From Paramagnetospirillum kuznetsovii (lineage in GTDB: Bacteria > Pseudomonadota > Alphaproteobacteria > Rhodospirillales > Magnetospirillaceae): DNA of 64,000 bases. A program made the position numbers and the translations under genes. The DNA is taken from the NCBI RefSeq assembly GCF_003284725.1, contig NZ_PGTO01000001.1, positions 434,001 to 498,000 of the forward strand. The letters are read 5' to 3'. The notes beneath the pieces were generated by a model. It was not told the origin of the DNA, made no database searches, and saw only the letters and a program-made list of their open reading frames with translations. Of this stretch, positions 47,396-58,457 are shown piece after piece; the stretch's first letter is position 1, and each line of letters begins with the position of its first letter.

Positions 47396-47424
47396 TTGAC
47401 TCCGAGGCCGCGAGCGGCTAAACA
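47396..47424 (+). promoter_or_regulatory. Likely promoter of sdhCDAB
   Basis: TTGACT (47396-47401) and TAAACA (47419-47424) are 17 bases apart. The -35 is near consensus; the -10 is weak. The -35 overlaps a GANTC site (47398-47402). It lies about 65 bases before sdhC. Confidence 0.5.
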
Positions 47425-47490
47425 CTTGCCGCATCGCCGCATAAGGGCCGCACTTCGGCTCACGTCGTCCGCACTTCAGGGGCTCTCGCC

Positions 47491-47865
47491 ATGACAACGC
47501 GCAACCGGCCGCTTTCCCCGCATGTTCAGATCTACAAGATGCCCTTCACGGCCATCTTGTCCATCTCCCACCGCATCACCGGCATCGCGCTGGCTCTCGG
47601 CACCGTGGTGCTGGGCTATTGGCTGGCTTCGGCCGCCTACGGCCCCGCCGCCTATGGCCACGCCCAGGCGATCCTCGGTTCCTTGGTGGGAAAACTGGTG
47701 TTGTTCGGCTGGACCGGCGCGCTGTTCTATCACCTTTGCAACGGCATCCGTCACCTGTTCTGGGACGTGGGCCACGGCTATGAAAAGGCCGAAGCAGACA
47801 AGTCGGGCCGCATGGTCGTCGCGGCAGCCGCCGCGTTGACGCTGCTGGCCTGGATCATCGGTTAA
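47491..47865 (+). CDS. sdhC: Succinate dehydrogenase cytochrome b556 subunit
   Basis: Membrane anchor of complex II that helps bind heme b and ubiquinone. The 124-residue protein starts RNRPLSPHVQIYKMPFTAILSISHRITG with the conserved SxxHR quinone/heme segment. It has three hydrophobic helices and the heme His region FYHLCNGIRHLFWDVGHG. It is first in the order C-D-A-B, the usual alphaproteobacterial order. Confidence 0.96.
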   Translation: MTTRNRPLSPHVQIYKMPFTAILSISHRITGIALALGTVVLGYWLASAAYGPAAYGHAQAILGSLVGKLVLFGWTGALFYHLCNGIRHLFWDVGHGYEKAEADKSGRMVVAAAAALTLLAWIIG

Positions 47866-47880
47866 GGGAGGGGCAGGCAC

Positions 47881-48261
47881 ATGAGCCTCAAATCCGCAGT
47901 CGGCCGCGCGCGCGGCCTCGGTTCCGCCAAGGAAGGCGCCGGCCATTTCTGGGCCCAGCGCGTTTCCGCCATCTTCCTGATCCCGCTGTCGCTGTGGTTC
48001 GCGGTTTCGGTGATGGGCCTGTCCCATGCCGATTACGCCACCTTCAAGGGCTGGATGGGTAAGCCGGGCAATGCCACGCTGATGGTCATGACGGTGATCA
48101 CCGTTCTGTACCACGCCCATCTGGGACTTCAGATCGTGATCGAGGACTATGTCCATTGCGAGGCCAAGAAGCTTGTCTCGCTGATCGCGATGAAGTTCGC
48201 TGCTGTCTTCCTCGCCGTCTTCATGACGGTGTCGATCCTCAAAGTCGCGATTGGAGCCTGA
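47881..48261 (+). CDS. sdhD: Succinate dehydrogenase membrane anchor subunit D
   Basis: A 126-residue inner-membrane protein with three helices, starting [49 protein letters not shown] contains the conserved heme/quinone site residues. It follows sdhC by 15 bases and is just ahead of sdhA, and the order identifies it. Confidence 0.94.
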   Translation: MSLKSAVGRARGLGSAKEGAGHFWAQRVSAIFLIPLSLWFAVSVMGLSHADYATFKGWMGKPGNATLMVMTVITVLYHAHLGLQIVIEDYVHCEAKKLVSLIAMKFAAVFLAVFMTVSILKVAIGA

Positions 48262-48265
48262 CGCC

Positions 48266-50047
48266 ATGGCTGCCTACAAGATCATCGACCATACCTACGA
48301 CGTGGTCGTCGTCGGCGCCGGTGGCGCCGGGCTGCGCGCCACCATGGGCATGGGCCAGGCCGGGTTCAAGACCGCCTGCATCACCAAGGTGTTCCCCACC
48401 CGCTCCCACACCGTGGCCGCCCAGGGCGGCATCGGCGCCTCGCTCGGCAACATGGCCGAGGACAATTGGAAGTGGCACATGTACGACACCGTCAAGGGGT
48501 CGGACTGGCTGGGCGACCAAGACGCCATCGAATATATGTGCCGCGAGGCGGTGCCCGCCGTGCACGAGCTGGAGCATTTCGGCGTGCCGTTCTCGCGCAC
48601 CCCGGAAGGCAAGATCTATCAGCGCCCGTTCGGCGGCCACATGTCCAATTTCGGCGAGAAGCCGGTGCAGCGCGCCTGCGCCGCCGCCGACCGCACCGGG
48701 CATGCCATCCTGCACACGCTGTACTCCCAGTGCCTGAAGCACCAGTGCGAGTTCTTCATCGAGTATTTCGCCATCGACCTGATCATGGAGAACGGCGTCT
48801 GTCGCGGTGTCGTCGCCTGGAACCTGGACGACGGCACCTTGCATCGCTTCCGTGCCCATAAGGTGGTCCTGGCCACCGGCGGTTACGGCCGCGCCTTCTT
48901 CTCCTGCACCTCGGCCCATACCTGCACCGGCGACGGTCATGGTCTGGTGGCCCGCGCCGGTCTGCCGTTGCAGGACATGGAATTCGTGCAGTTCCATCCC
49001 ACCGGCATCTATGGTTCGGGTTGCCTGATCACCGAGGGTGCCCGCGGCGAGGGTGGCTACGTCACCAATTCCGCCGGCGAGCGCTTCATGGAGCGTTATG
49101 CCCCGACCGCCAAGGATCTGGCGTCCCGCGACGTGGTGAGCCGCGCCATGACCATGGAAATCCGCGAGGGTCGTGGCGTCGGCAAGGAAAACGACCACAT
49201 CTACCTGCATCTGGAGCATCTGGGAGCCGAGACCCTGGAACTGCGCCTGCCGGGCATTTCCGAGACGGCGAAGATCTTCGCTGGCGTGGACGTGACCAAG
49301 GAGCCGATCCCGGTGCTGCCGACCGTGCACTACAACATGGGCGGTATCCCCACCAATCTGCACGGCGAAGTGCTGTGTCCGACCAAGGACAACAGCGAGG
49401 CCACCGTCGAGGGCCTGATGGCCATCGGCGAAGCCGCCTGCGTGTCGGTGCACGGCGCCAACCGCCTGGGCACCAACTCGCTGCTGGACATCGTGGTGTT
49501 CGGCCGCGCCGCCGCGCTCCGCGCCGCCGAGACCCTGAAGCCCGGCACCCAGCACAAGCCGCTGCCCAAGGATGCCGGTGATCTGGCGGTGTCGCGCTTC
49601 GACCGTCTGCGCAACGCCTCGGGTTCCATGCATACCAGCGAGATCCGTCTGGCCATGCAGAAGACCATGCAGATGGACGCCGCCGTGTTCCGCACCTCCA
49701 AGTCGCTGGCCGAAGGTTGCGCCAAGATGGATCAGGTCGCCTCCACCCTGGGGCAGATCAAGATCAACGACCGGTCCACCGTGTGGAACTCGGATCTGGC
49801 GGAAGCTCTCGAGCTGGAAAACCTCATGGATTGCGCCCTGGCCACCATCGTGTCGGCGGAAGCCCGTCACGAAAGCCGTGGCGCCCATGCCCACGAGGAT
49901 TATCCCGATCGCGACGATGTCAATTGGCAGAAGCACTCCCTGGCCGTGGTCGAGAATGGCAAGGTGAAGCTGGACTATCGTCCGGTCCACACCTACACGC
50001 TCACCGACGAAGTCGAGTACATCAAGCCGCAAAAGCGCGTGTACTAA
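48266..50047 (+). CDS. sdhA: Succinate dehydrogenase flavoprotein subunit
   Basis: Oxidises succinate to fumarate with covalent FAD. The 593-residue protein has [17 protein letters not shown] for the FAD site. [17 protein letters not shown] contains the His that attaches [24 protein letters not shown] carries the active-site residues, and [17 protein letters not shown] is present. The start at [12 protein letters not shown] is favoured over the frame 5 codons earlier. Confidence 0.98.
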   Translation: MAAYKIIDHTYDVVVVGAGGAGLRATMGMGQAGFKTACITKVFPTRSHTVAAQGGIGASLGNMAEDNWKWHMYDTVKGSDWLGDQDAIEYMCREAVPAVHELEHFGVPFSRTPEGKIYQRPFGGHMSNFGEKPVQRACAAADRTGHAILHTLYSQCLKHQCEFFIEYFAIDLIMENGVCRGVVAWNLDDGTLHRFRAHKVVLATGGYGRAFFSCTSAHTCTGDGHGLVARAGLPLQDMEFVQFHPTGIYGSGCLITEGARGEGGYVTNSAGERFMERYAPTAKDLASRDVVSRAMTMEIREGRGVGKENDHIYLHLEHLGAETLELRLPGISETAKIFAGVDVTKEPIPVLPTVHYNMGGIPTNLHGEVLCPTKDNSEATVEGLMAIGEAACVSVHGANRLGTNSLLDIVVFGRAAALRAAETLKPGTQHKPLPKDAGDLAVSRFDRLRNASGSMHTSEIRLAMQKTMQMDAAVFRTSKSLAEGCAKMDQVASTLGQIKINDRSTVWNSDLAEALELENLMDCALATIVSAEARHESRGAHAHEDYPDRDDVNWQKHSLAVVENGKVKLDYRPVHTYTLTDEVEYIKPQKRVY

Positions 50048-50071
50048 GGCAAGGGTAAGGAGATACGCAAA

Positions 50072-50851
50072 ATGGTCGATTTCGCCCTGCCCCCCAATTC
50101 CCGCGTTCAGCCCGGCAAGGTCTACAAGGCCGCCGGCGCCAAGCGGGTCAAGGTGTTCAAGATCTATCGCTACGATCCGGATTCGGGGGCCAATCCCCGG
50201 CTGGACAGCTACGAGATCGATCTCGACAACTGCGGCCCCATGGTCCTGGACGCCCTTTTGAAGATCAAGAACGAGATCGACTCGACCTTGACCTTCCGCC
50301 GGTCCTGCCGCGAGGGCATCTGCGGTTCCTGCGCCATGAACATCGACGGCACCAACACCCTGTCCTGCCTGAAGCCCATCGAGGACATCGCGGGCGAGGC
50401 CGCCATCTATCCGCTGCCGCACATGCCGGTGGTCAAGGATCTGATCCCCGACCTGACCATGCCCTATGCCCAGTTGGCCTCGGTCAAGCCGTGGATGCAG
50501 ACCCAGACCGCTCCGCCGCCGGACGGCGAGCGTCTGCAGTCGCCGGAAGAGCGCGAGAAGCTGGACGGTTTGTGGGAATGCATCCTGTGCTTCTGCTGCC
50601 AGACCAGCTGCCCCAGCTACTGGTGGAACGGTGACCGTTATCTCGGCCCGGCCGTGCTGTTGCAGGCCGCCCGCTGGATCCTGGACTCCCGCGACGAGAT
50701 GACCGGCGAGCGTCTGGATGCGCTTGAAGATCCCTTCAAGCTGTATCGCTGCCACACCATCATGAACTGCACCAAGACCTGCCCCAAGGGCCTTAACCCG
50801 GCCAAGGCCATCGGTGCCATCAAGGAAAAGCTGATCGAACGCCGCCTCTGA
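50072..50851 (+). CDS. sdhB: Succinate dehydrogenase iron-sulfur subunit
   Basis: Carries electrons from FAD to quinone through three Fe-S clusters. The 259-residue protein has the 2Fe-2S motif [21 protein letters not shown], the 4Fe-4S motif [17 protein letters not shown], and the 3Fe-4S motif [19 protein letters not shown]. Length is standard. GGTAAGGAG precedes the ATG. The operon ends in a strong terminator at 50872-50906. Confidence 0.98.
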   Translation: MVDFALPPNSRVQPGKVYKAAGAKRVKVFKIYRYDPDSGANPRLDSYEIDLDNCGPMVLDALLKIKNEIDSTLTFRRSCREGICGSCAMNIDGTNTLSCLKPIEDIAGEAAIYPLPHMPVVKDLIPDLTMPYAQLASVKPWMQTQTAPPPDGERLQSPEEREKLDGLWECILCFCCQTSCPSYWWNGDRYLGPAVLLQAARWILDSRDEMTGERLDALEDPFKLYRCHTIMNCTKTCPKGLNPAKAIGAIKEKLIERRL

Positions 50852-50871
50852 TCGGCACGACCCGGCAAGCG

Positions 50872-50906
50872 AAAGCGGGGCGGCTCAGGCGAGCCGCCCC
50901 GCTTTT
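50872..50906 (+). terminator. Strong terminator after sdhB, also usable on the other strand
   Basis: AAAGCGGGGCGGCT (50872-50885) pairs perfectly with AGCCGCCCCGCTTT (50892-50905), a 14-bp stem with a 6-nt loop ending in TTTT. The convergent lipoprotein gene ends 5 bases further on, and the A-run on the opposite side lets the same hairpin serve it. Confidence 0.9.
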
Positions 50907-50910
50907 CATT

Positions 50911-51324
50911 TTACTGGTCCTGGTCCCCGTCGTCGGCCTTTTCGGTCTTTTGGCCGCGCACCCATCGATCCACCTGACCCGGCATGAACGGATTAATGTA
51001 AGAGCCATTCGCCAACCGCATATTGGGATCGACGCAGGAATAGACGGCGAGGTGGGGCACCGTCAGACGGCACTGCCATTTGTATTCCTGGATCAGGATC
51101 GCTTGCAGTCCATAGACCTCGCAGGCCTCCGAGGCCAAGTGGTCGCGTTTCTCGGTCGGCGCGTCGCCGTCATAGCAAACCGTCAGCGTTCCGTTATAGC
51201 CGGGCAGCTTCTGCTTCTTGACGGAGCGCACCGTATAGCTCCGATCGACGAAGGCTTCGCCACTGGCGCAGCCGGTCACCGCCGCCGCCACCAGCACTAA
51301 AACGGTCATGCGAAGCAAACCCAT
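50911..51324 (-). CDS. Small putative lipoprotein
   Basis: A 137-residue protein. LRMTVLVLVAAAVTGCASG is a lipoprotein signal with lipobox VTGC, so the mature protein would be anchored by its Cys. Four further cysteines (VCYDGD, ASEACEVYG, KWQCRLT, VYSCVDP) could form two disulfides in the periplasm. The C-terminus is charged. No family is recognised. The start at MGLLRM is preferred over 51357. It is convergent with sdhB. Confidence 0.75.
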   Translation of the reverse strand: MGLLRMTVLVLVAAAVTGCASGEAFVDRSYTVRSVKKQKLPGYNGTLTVCYDGDAPTEKRDHLASEACEVYGLQAILIQEYKWQCRLTVPHLAVYSCVDPNMRLANGSYINPFMPGQVDRWVRGQKTEKADDGDQDQ

Positions 51325-51535
51325 GAAATTCGACCTCGAAAGCGGCGAAACCCCCAATGTTTAGCGCAAGCCGACGAATTTGGAAACAGGCGCCAATCAG
51401 ACGGGTGCCATGATCGTGGGAGTCTGCTAAAGGATTTAAAGAGTTGGGGGGCTGTAGGGCGTTGTCTCTGCGCGCGCGGGGGGCTATTCTCGGAACGGTT
51501 CGAAGTTCCCCGGGGCGGGAAGGAGGAGAATCTCG

Positions 51536-52468
51536 ATGGCTGATGGTAAGAAATTTCGTCTGGTGACGCGCAGTGATTTCGACGGCTTGGTCTGTGCCGT
51601 GCTGCTGAAGCAGTTGGACCTGATCGACGACATCAAGTTCGTGCATCCCAAGGATATGCAAGACGGTGTGATCGAGATCGGCCCCAACGACATCACCACC
51701 AACCTGCCCTATGTGGAAGGCGTCCATATCGCCTTCGACCACCATTTGTCCGAGACCATCCGCGTCGGTCGCAAGGATAACCACATCATCGAGTCCGAGG
51801 CGCCCTCGGCCGCTCGCGTGGTCTATAACTATTACGGCGGCGCCGCCAAATTCCCCGCCTCGTGGGACAAGATGATGGCGGCGGTGGACCAGGGCGATTC
51901 GGCGCAGTACTCGCTGGAAGAAATCCTCAACCCCGACGGTTGGACCCTGCTGAACTACATCATGGACGCCCGCACCGGGCTGGGCCGTTTCCGCGAGTTC
52001 CGCATCTCCAATTACCAGTTGATGATGAACCTCATCGACTATTGCCGCGATCACACCATCGAGGACATCCTGAAGCTCCCCGACGTCAAGGAGCGCACCG
52101 ACCTCTATTTCGAGCACGCGGTGAAGTTCAAGGATCAGATTACCCGCTGTTCCACCCTGCACAAGAATCTGGTGGTGCTGGACCTGCGCGGCGAGGAAAC
52201 CATCTTCGCGGGCAATCGCTTCATGATCTACGCCATGTTCCCCGAGACCAATGTCTCGATCCATGTGCTGTGGGGCGTGAAGAAGCAGAACACCGTCTTC
52301 GCCATCGGCAAGTCCATCGTCAACCGGTCCAGCAAGACCAATGTGGGCGAGCTGTGCCTGAAATACGGCGGCGGCGGCCATATGGCGGCGGGCACCTGTC
52401 AGGTGGACAACGCCGTATGCGACAAGGTGCTGGGCGATCTGGTCGCCAAGATCAACGCCGACGGCTGA
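51536..52468 (+). CDS. DHH-family phosphoesterase (exopolyphosphatase-like)
   Basis: A 310-residue protein of the DHH/DHHA1 superfamily. The metal motifs are LVTRSDFDGLVCAVLL at the start and HIAFDHHLSE near residue 68. An Asp-containing segment MMAAVDQGDSAQY precedes the C-terminal DHHA1 signature KYGGGGHMAAGTCQV. Relatives act on c-di-AMP, short oligonucleotides (NrnA) or polyphosphate; the substrate here cannot be told. GGAGGAG lies upstream of the ATG. It stands between sdh and zapE. Confidence 0.85.
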   Translation: MADGKKFRLVTRSDFDGLVCAVLLKQLDLIDDIKFVHPKDMQDGVIEIGPNDITTNLPYVEGVHIAFDHHLSETIRVGRKDNHIIESEAPSAARVVYNYYGGAAKFPASWDKMMAAVDQGDSAQYSLEEILNPDGWTLLNYIMDARTGLGRFREFRISNYQLMMNLIDYCRDHTIEDILKLPDVKERTDLYFEHAVKFKDQITRCSTLHKNLVVLDLRGEETIFAGNRFMIYAMFPETNVSIHVLWGVKKQNTVFAIGKSIVNRSSKTNVGELCLKYGGGGHMAAGTCQVDNAVCDKVLGDLVAKINADG

Positions 52469-52543
52469 GGTTCAAGTCCGGGGCGCGGGGCGGCCGATCC
52501 GTCCCGCGCCTCGGTTCTTTTCACCGCAAGAGTAGAGTTCCCT

Positions 52544-53704
52544 ATGGGCGAAGGCCCCCTGTTCGCCTACCGCGCCAAGCTTGAAGCGGGCGAGGTCAAG
52601 CCCGACCCCGCCCAGGAATTGGCGGTGGAAAAGCTGCAAAGCCTGCATCATGCCCTGGCCAAGTATCGTCCATCCCTGGGCGAGGCCGGCTGGCTGGCCC
52701 GCTTTGGCCTGAAGAAGGCCGCGCCTGGGTCCACCTGGACCTGGCATGGCGGCGACGGCGAGCAGGAAACCCCAAAGCACGGCCTCTACATCTTCGGCGA
52801 GGTGGGGCGCGGCAAGTCCATGCTCATGGACCTGTTCTTCCACGCCACCACCATCACCGGCAAGAAGCGCGTCCACTTCCACGAGTTCATGCGTGACCTG
52901 CACGCCAATATCCACAAGTGGCGGCAAAATCCGACGCCGGGCGAATCCGACCCCATCCCCAAACTGGCCCGCGCCATCTCGTCCCAGGCCTGGCTGCTGT
53001 GTCTGGACGAATTGCAGATTACCGATATCGCCGATGCCATGATCGTCGGCCGCCTGTTCCAGTGCCTGCTGGACGACGGCGTGGTGGTGGTGATCACCTC
53101 GAACCGGCCGCCAGGCGACCTTTACAAAGACGGATTGCAGCGCGACCGCTTCATCCCCTTCATCCGCCTGATCGAGGCCAAGCTGGACGTGCTGGAACTG
53201 AATTCCGAGCGCGATTACCGGCTGGGCCGCAAGCGCGGCCTGCAGGTCTATCACGCGCCGCTCAGCGACGCCGCCGAATCCGCCCTTGAACTGGCCTTCG
53301 CCCGCCTGACCGAGGGGGCGCATGCCATGCCCCACAGCTTCGAGGTCAACGGCCGCCAGTTCAAGGTGCCGCTTGCCGCCGTCGGCGTCGCCCGCTTCTC
53401 GTTCCAGCAGCTGTGCGGCGCGGCGCTGGGGCCCAGCGACTACCTCGCATTGGCCGAGCGCTACCACACCCTGGTCCTGTCCGACATCCCGCTGCTGTCG
53501 CCCGCCAACAAGGACGAAGCGCGGCGCTTCGTCACCCTGATCGACGCGCTGTATGAACGCAAGGTCACCCTGGTCTGCTCGGCCGCCGCCCCGGCGGAAG
53601 TCCTCTACCCCGAAGGCGTCGGCGCCTTCGAGTTCCAACGCACCGTCTCCCGCCTGATGGAAATGCAGGCCGAGGATTATGTGCTCAGGGAGCATGTGGA
53701 GTAG
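52544..53704 (+). CDS. zapE: Cell division ATPase ZapE (AFG1-like)
   Basis: P-loop ATPase that acts on the FtsZ ring in E. coli and resembles mitochondrial AFG1. The 386-residue protein has Walker A in YIFGEVGRGKSMLMDLFF, FHEFMRDLHANIH, Walker B in AWLLCLDELQITDIADAMI, and VVVVITSNRPPGDLYKDGLQR. These are all family hallmarks. It sits close to sdh and suc genes, as in many alphaproteobacteria. Confidence 0.95.
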   Translation: MGEGPLFAYRAKLEAGEVKPDPAQELAVEKLQSLHHALAKYRPSLGEAGWLARFGLKKAAPGSTWTWHGGDGEQETPKHGLYIFGEVGRGKSMLMDLFFHATTITGKKRVHFHEFMRDLHANIHKWRQNPTPGESDPIPKLARAISSQAWLLCLDELQITDIADAMIVGRLFQCLLDDGVVVVITSNRPPGDLYKDGLQRDRFIPFIRLIEAKLDVLELNSERDYRLGRKRGLQVYHAPLSDAAESALELAFARLTEGAHAMPHSFEVNGRQFKVPLAAVGVARFSFQQLCGAALGPSDYLALAERYHTLVLSDIPLLSPANKDEARRFVTLIDALYERKVTLVCSAAAPAEVLYPEGVGAFEFQRTVSRLMEMQAEDYVLREHVE

Positions 53705-53800
53705 GGGGGGGGCGGTGCGCGCCCCTGCGAGGGCAAAGCCAAGGCGGAAGCATGAAGAATGAGCAAGGGGGCGAGCCCCCTCGCGCCCCCCCCCCTTTTG
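53704..53800. terminator. G9 and C10 tracts with hairpin potential after zapE
   Basis: Nine G's (53704-53712) follow the zapE stop. At 53765-53799, AAGGGGGCGAGCCCCC is followed by TCGCG, ten C's (53786-53795) and TTTTG. GGGGGC can pair with GCCCCC in more than one register, giving a probable terminator. The long homopolymers are slippage-prone. From 53800 to 54007 the composition shifts to AT-rich without a further gene; TGACGCTCGATGGTC-like half repeats around 53906-53936 (GACCATCG ... CGATGGTC) form an 8-bp inverted repeat. Confidence 0.55.
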
Positions 53801-54007
53801 TTTAGGCACACAATTCTCATTCCATAGGGGAGTTTTCCGCAGATTGCGGCCACGGCCAAGCCGCCAGAGGCGGCGCCCGGCGAGGGGCATAAAGATAAGC
53901 GAGACCATCGTGCGTCACATTTGACGCTCGATGGTCTAATAGTTCCACTCCTTGACACCACCCCTACCGCGAGCATATATTAGTCGCATGCATCCGGCGA
54001 GGCGAGC

Positions 54008-55987
54008 ATGGGAAATGTATACAATCAATCAATCGGCAAGAACTCACTGTTTGAGCACCTTTTCATAGAAATAACGAATGACGACATATTTGGCGTCAAC
54101 TCAAAGCATAGTTTTATAATTACAGACGACCAGGTTCGAGAGTCTGGGTATTGCGGCAGGCCGGCAATCGAAAGTCAGGTGATAAAATATTTTACTAAGG
54201 CTTCTGAGTTCTCCGGACTTATTCTTCTTGGATCTGAGGGGTGTGGCAAGTCAACGCTATTTAATTATGTTATAGGTAATCTTGCCAAGTTTAATAAGAA
54301 AGCGGATTGCAAAAATCCACGGCTCATCCGAATTAATTGTGGGGAGTGGGTGTCGGCGGAGTCTGTCTCTGGGCGATTTCATTCCGAGATAAAGGACTGC
54401 ATTAATACGCCGGAATTTCTTGATCTGCGTGAGGGGTATGAGGATTTTAGAATTGCTGCTGAAAAAATAAAATTAATTGTTCCAAGAATGAGCGAGATCT
54501 CTAAAAATAAAGATTTTGTTGATAGGTTGCTGGCATTTTCTATGTGCTCCTGCAAAGCTGCAGGAGACTATGGCGCCATATGTCTGATCTTGGATAATCT
54601 CGATACGCTTGATTTCGCGCGTCAGCTTTCGGTGTTTCTGGAGGTTCATGATACGATCAACAGCATGCGCCGCCTTCACGAGATATATAAGCAGGCATCG
54701 CTGCCGGTAATGTGCAAGTACTTCTCACTTGTAGTTCCCATGCGGCCAGAGACAAGGCAGATCATATCAAATGCAATGGGGCAGACATGGCCATTTGTTG
54801 GGCGAACATATCATCTGGTGGATATGAGTGAGGCTCCGCACCCTAATTCTTTTGATTTATCCCTCAAAAGAATCAAGAATCATCGACTTTTTTCTGATGC
54901 AAATATTGATGAAATCAAGATTCTTATAAAGGGCATCTATGAAAGTGGTGGGAAATATCAGCCTGAAAGAACATTCCAGCTCACGATAAATGAGCCGAGT
55001 GATTTTATTGAAAATTTCATTATTTGGCTCAGGCACAAAACCACTGGTAGTGATCGTGTCGCAAGTTTTACGGGAAGATCTATTAGGAGGCAGCTTCAGT
55101 TCACTTTCAAGGTCATTGGTCATCCAACTCCTTTACAGGCTTACGTGGATGCAGAATACATGGGAATGGAAGACCGCGAGGTTGATGCCAAGATATGGGA
55201 TGCCATGTGGGATTTCTGCCAACCCATAGGGCATGGTAGCCCCGTTGAATTCACGTCATTCATGCTGAACCCGTACAGGCTTATTACGGATCAGATAGTT
55301 CGGCATCGCTCTCCGTTGATTGGTTTATTTGCAATCATGCATATGACGGCGGCCTCGAAGGCTGACGGAAACCATGCGCAATATTTTGTCATTGAAGCTG
55401 AGAACATTATTAATCACTTGCGGGAGATGTCGTACTCAGACGATGCAATTATACTTGCAATAAAAGGATTTACGCATGCTGGTATATTGATACCTAGAAA
55501 GGATCAGATGTATATCGATGGTAGCGGGTGTAACATGCAGTTATACTCAAACTATTTCATTGATGCAAAGTTATTGTCAGAATACCATAAAATCATATTC
55601 TTTATCGGGAAGAGTCATTGGAAAAGTGGTATATACTATACGCATTGCTACAGGCATGCGACAAAGGCTGCGTCGTTTCTTCCGTACTACGCCCAAGTTG
55701 ATCGCCTCGACCTGCAGGAAAAATTTCTGCGAGACATTATTAACGCGGAAAAAAGATTGAAATCCAACATGCTTTCTCTGATGGACATGAAGCGGTGTAT
55801 CTCGCTCAAGCGTAAATCTGTCGTGGGGCAAATTGGGAAAACTTGGGTTTTGCAGATGCAGACGCTTGCCAACGAATTGAGCGGAAGGGTTTCGGGTGAT
55901 GCTGAGTATCGTCTGGGCGAGGTGCGTGCGAAATTGCACACTTTGAACAAGGATGTTTCCTCCTTCTCTGATCTCCTTTTTATATAG
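54008..55987 (+). CDS. AT-rich P-loop NTPase of unknown family (acquired)
   Basis: A 659-residue protein with no signal peptide. Walker A is GSEGCGKST (residues 75-83) and Walker B is ICLILDNLD (191-199), followed by a sensor-like stretch FSLVVPMRPETRQ near 240. The arrangement recalls ORC/STAND-type AAA+ ATPases: a lead-in RPAIESQVIKYF before the P-loop, and C-terminal all-alpha, possibly winged-helix, regions. Codon use is rich in A/T (AAA, ATA, TTT), unlike every other gene here, which marks recent transfer. It is alone, between zapE and mdh, with no integrase or tRNA in sight. A defence or DNA-related role is inference. Confidence 0.75.
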   Translation: MGNVYNQSIGKNSLFEHLFIEITNDDIFGVNSKHSFIITDDQVRESGYCGRPAIESQVIKYFTKASEFSGLILLGSEGCGKSTLFNYVIGNLAKFNKKADCKNPRLIRINCGEWVSAESVSGRFHSEIKDCINTPEFLDLREGYEDFRIAAEKIKLIVPRMSEISKNKDFVDRLLAFSMCSCKAAGDYGAICLILDNLDTLDFARQLSVFLEVHDTINSMRRLHEIYKQASLPVMCKYFSLVVPMRPETRQIISNAMGQTWPFVGRTYHLVDMSEAPHPNSFDLSLKRIKNHRLFSDANIDEIKILIKGIYESGGKYQPERTFQLTINEPSDFIENFIIWLRHKTTGSDRVASFTGRSIRRQLQFTFKVIGHPTPLQAYVDAEYMGMEDREVDAKIWDAMWDFCQPIGHGSPVEFTSFMLNPYRLITDQIVRHRSPLIGLFAIMHMTAASKADGNHAQYFVIEAENIINHLREMSYSDDAIILAIKGFTHAGILIPRKDQMYIDGSGCNMQLYSNYFIDAKLLSEYHKIIFFIGKSHWKSGIYYTHCYRHATKAASFLPYYAQVDRLDLQEKFLRDIINAEKRLKSNMLSLMDMKRCISLKRKSVVGQIGKTWVLQMQTLANELSGRVSGDAEYRLGEVRAKLHTLNKDVSSFSDLLFI

Positions 55988-56047
55988 AAGCCCGCCCTCG
56001 ACCGCCCCACCCCCTAGGGTAGGCCTAATCCCCCTCCGGGTAGGTAA

Positions 56048-57232
<1,185 letters not shown>

Positions 57233-57258
57233 GTCAACGCGAAAGGGGACGTAATCCC

Positions 57259-58455
57259 ATGAATATCCATGAGTATCAGGGCAAGCAGGTGCTGGCCAAG
57301 TACGGCGTCGCCGTGCTGAAGGGCGGCGTCGCCTACACCGCCGCCGAAGCCATCCAGGTGGCCAAGGAACTGGGCGGCCCGGTGTGGGTCGTCAAGTCGC
57401 AGATCCATGCGGGCGGTCGCGGCAAGGGCAAGTTCAAGGACGACACCTCGGGCAAGGGCGGCGTTCGCGTCGTGAAGTCCGTCGAGGATGTCGGCGCCAA
57501 TGTGGAACAGATGATCGGCAAGGTTCTCGTCACCGCCCAGACCGGCCCGGCCGGCAAGGAAGTGAAGCGGGTCTATATCGAGCAGGGCTGCGACATCCGT
57601 CGCGAACTGTATCTGTCCATGCTGATCGACCGGGCCACCTGCCGCGTCACCATCGTCGCCTCCACCGAGGGCGGCATGGAGATCGAGGAAGTCGCCCACA
57701 AGCACCCGGAAAAGATCCTGAAGGCCGCCATCGACCCGGTGGAAGGCTTCCAGCAGTATCACGGCCGCCAGATCGCTTTCGGTCTCGGCCTCGAGGGCAA
57801 GCAGGTCAACACCGCCGTCAAGTTCATGGGCGCGCTGTATAAGGCGTTCATGGAGCTGGATTGCTCGGTGGTCGAAATCAACCCGCTGGTGGTCACCGGC
57901 GACGATCAGCTGATCGCGCTGGACGCCAAGGTGAACTTCGACGACAACGCCCTGTTCCGTCACAAGGACATCGAAGAGCTGCGCGACGAGTCGGAAGAAG
58001 ACCCGGCCGAGCTCGAAGCCGCCCGTCATGCCCTGAACTACATCAAGCTGGACGGTCAGATCGGCTGCATGGTCAATGGCGCCGGTCTCGCCATGGCCAC
58101 CATGGACATCATCAAGCTGTACGGCGCCGAGCCGGCCAACTTCCTCGATGTCGGCGGCGGCGCCACCAAGGAGCGCGTCACCACCGCCTTCAAGCTGATC
58201 CTGTCCGACCCGAATGTCGAAGGCATCCTGGTCAACATCTTCGGCGGCATCATGCGCTGCGACGTCATCGCCGAAGGCGTTGTCGCCGCCGCCCGTGAAG
58301 TCAGCCTGAACGTCCCGCTGGTCGTTCGTCTGGAAGGTACCAACGTCGAGTTGGGCAAGAAGATCATGGCCCAGAGCGGTCTGCCGATCATTGCCGCCGA
58401 CAATCTTGCCGATGCCGCCGAGAAGGTGGTGAAGGCCGTGAAGGAGGCTGCATAA
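57259..58455 (+). CDS. sucC: Succinyl-CoA synthetase beta subunit
   Basis: Makes succinate and ATP or GTP from succinyl-CoA with the alpha subunit. The 398-residue protein starts [19 protein letters not shown] and contains the ATP-grasp domain ([16 protein letters not shown]). [20 protein letters not shown] is the Mg site; [27 protein letters not shown] and [13 protein letters not shown] follow. sucD follows after 2 bases. Confidence 0.98.
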   Translation: MNIHEYQGKQVLAKYGVAVLKGGVAYTAAEAIQVAKELGGPVWVVKSQIHAGGRGKGKFKDDTSGKGGVRVVKSVEDVGANVEQMIGKVLVTAQTGPAGKEVKRVYIEQGCDIRRELYLSMLIDRATCRVTIVASTEGGMEIEEVAHKHPEKILKAAIDPVEGFQQYHGRQIAFGLGLEGKQVNTAVKFMGALYKAFMELDCSVVEINPLVVTGDDQLIALDAKVNFDDNALFRHKDIEELRDESEEDPAELEAARHALNYIKLDGQIGCMVNGAGLAMATMDIIKLYGAEPANFLDVGGGATKERVTTAFKLILSDPNVEGILVNIFGGIMRCDVIAEGVVAAAREVSLNVPLVVRLEGTNVELGKKIMAQSGLPIIAADNLADAAEKVVKAVKEAA

Positions 58456-58457
58456 AA

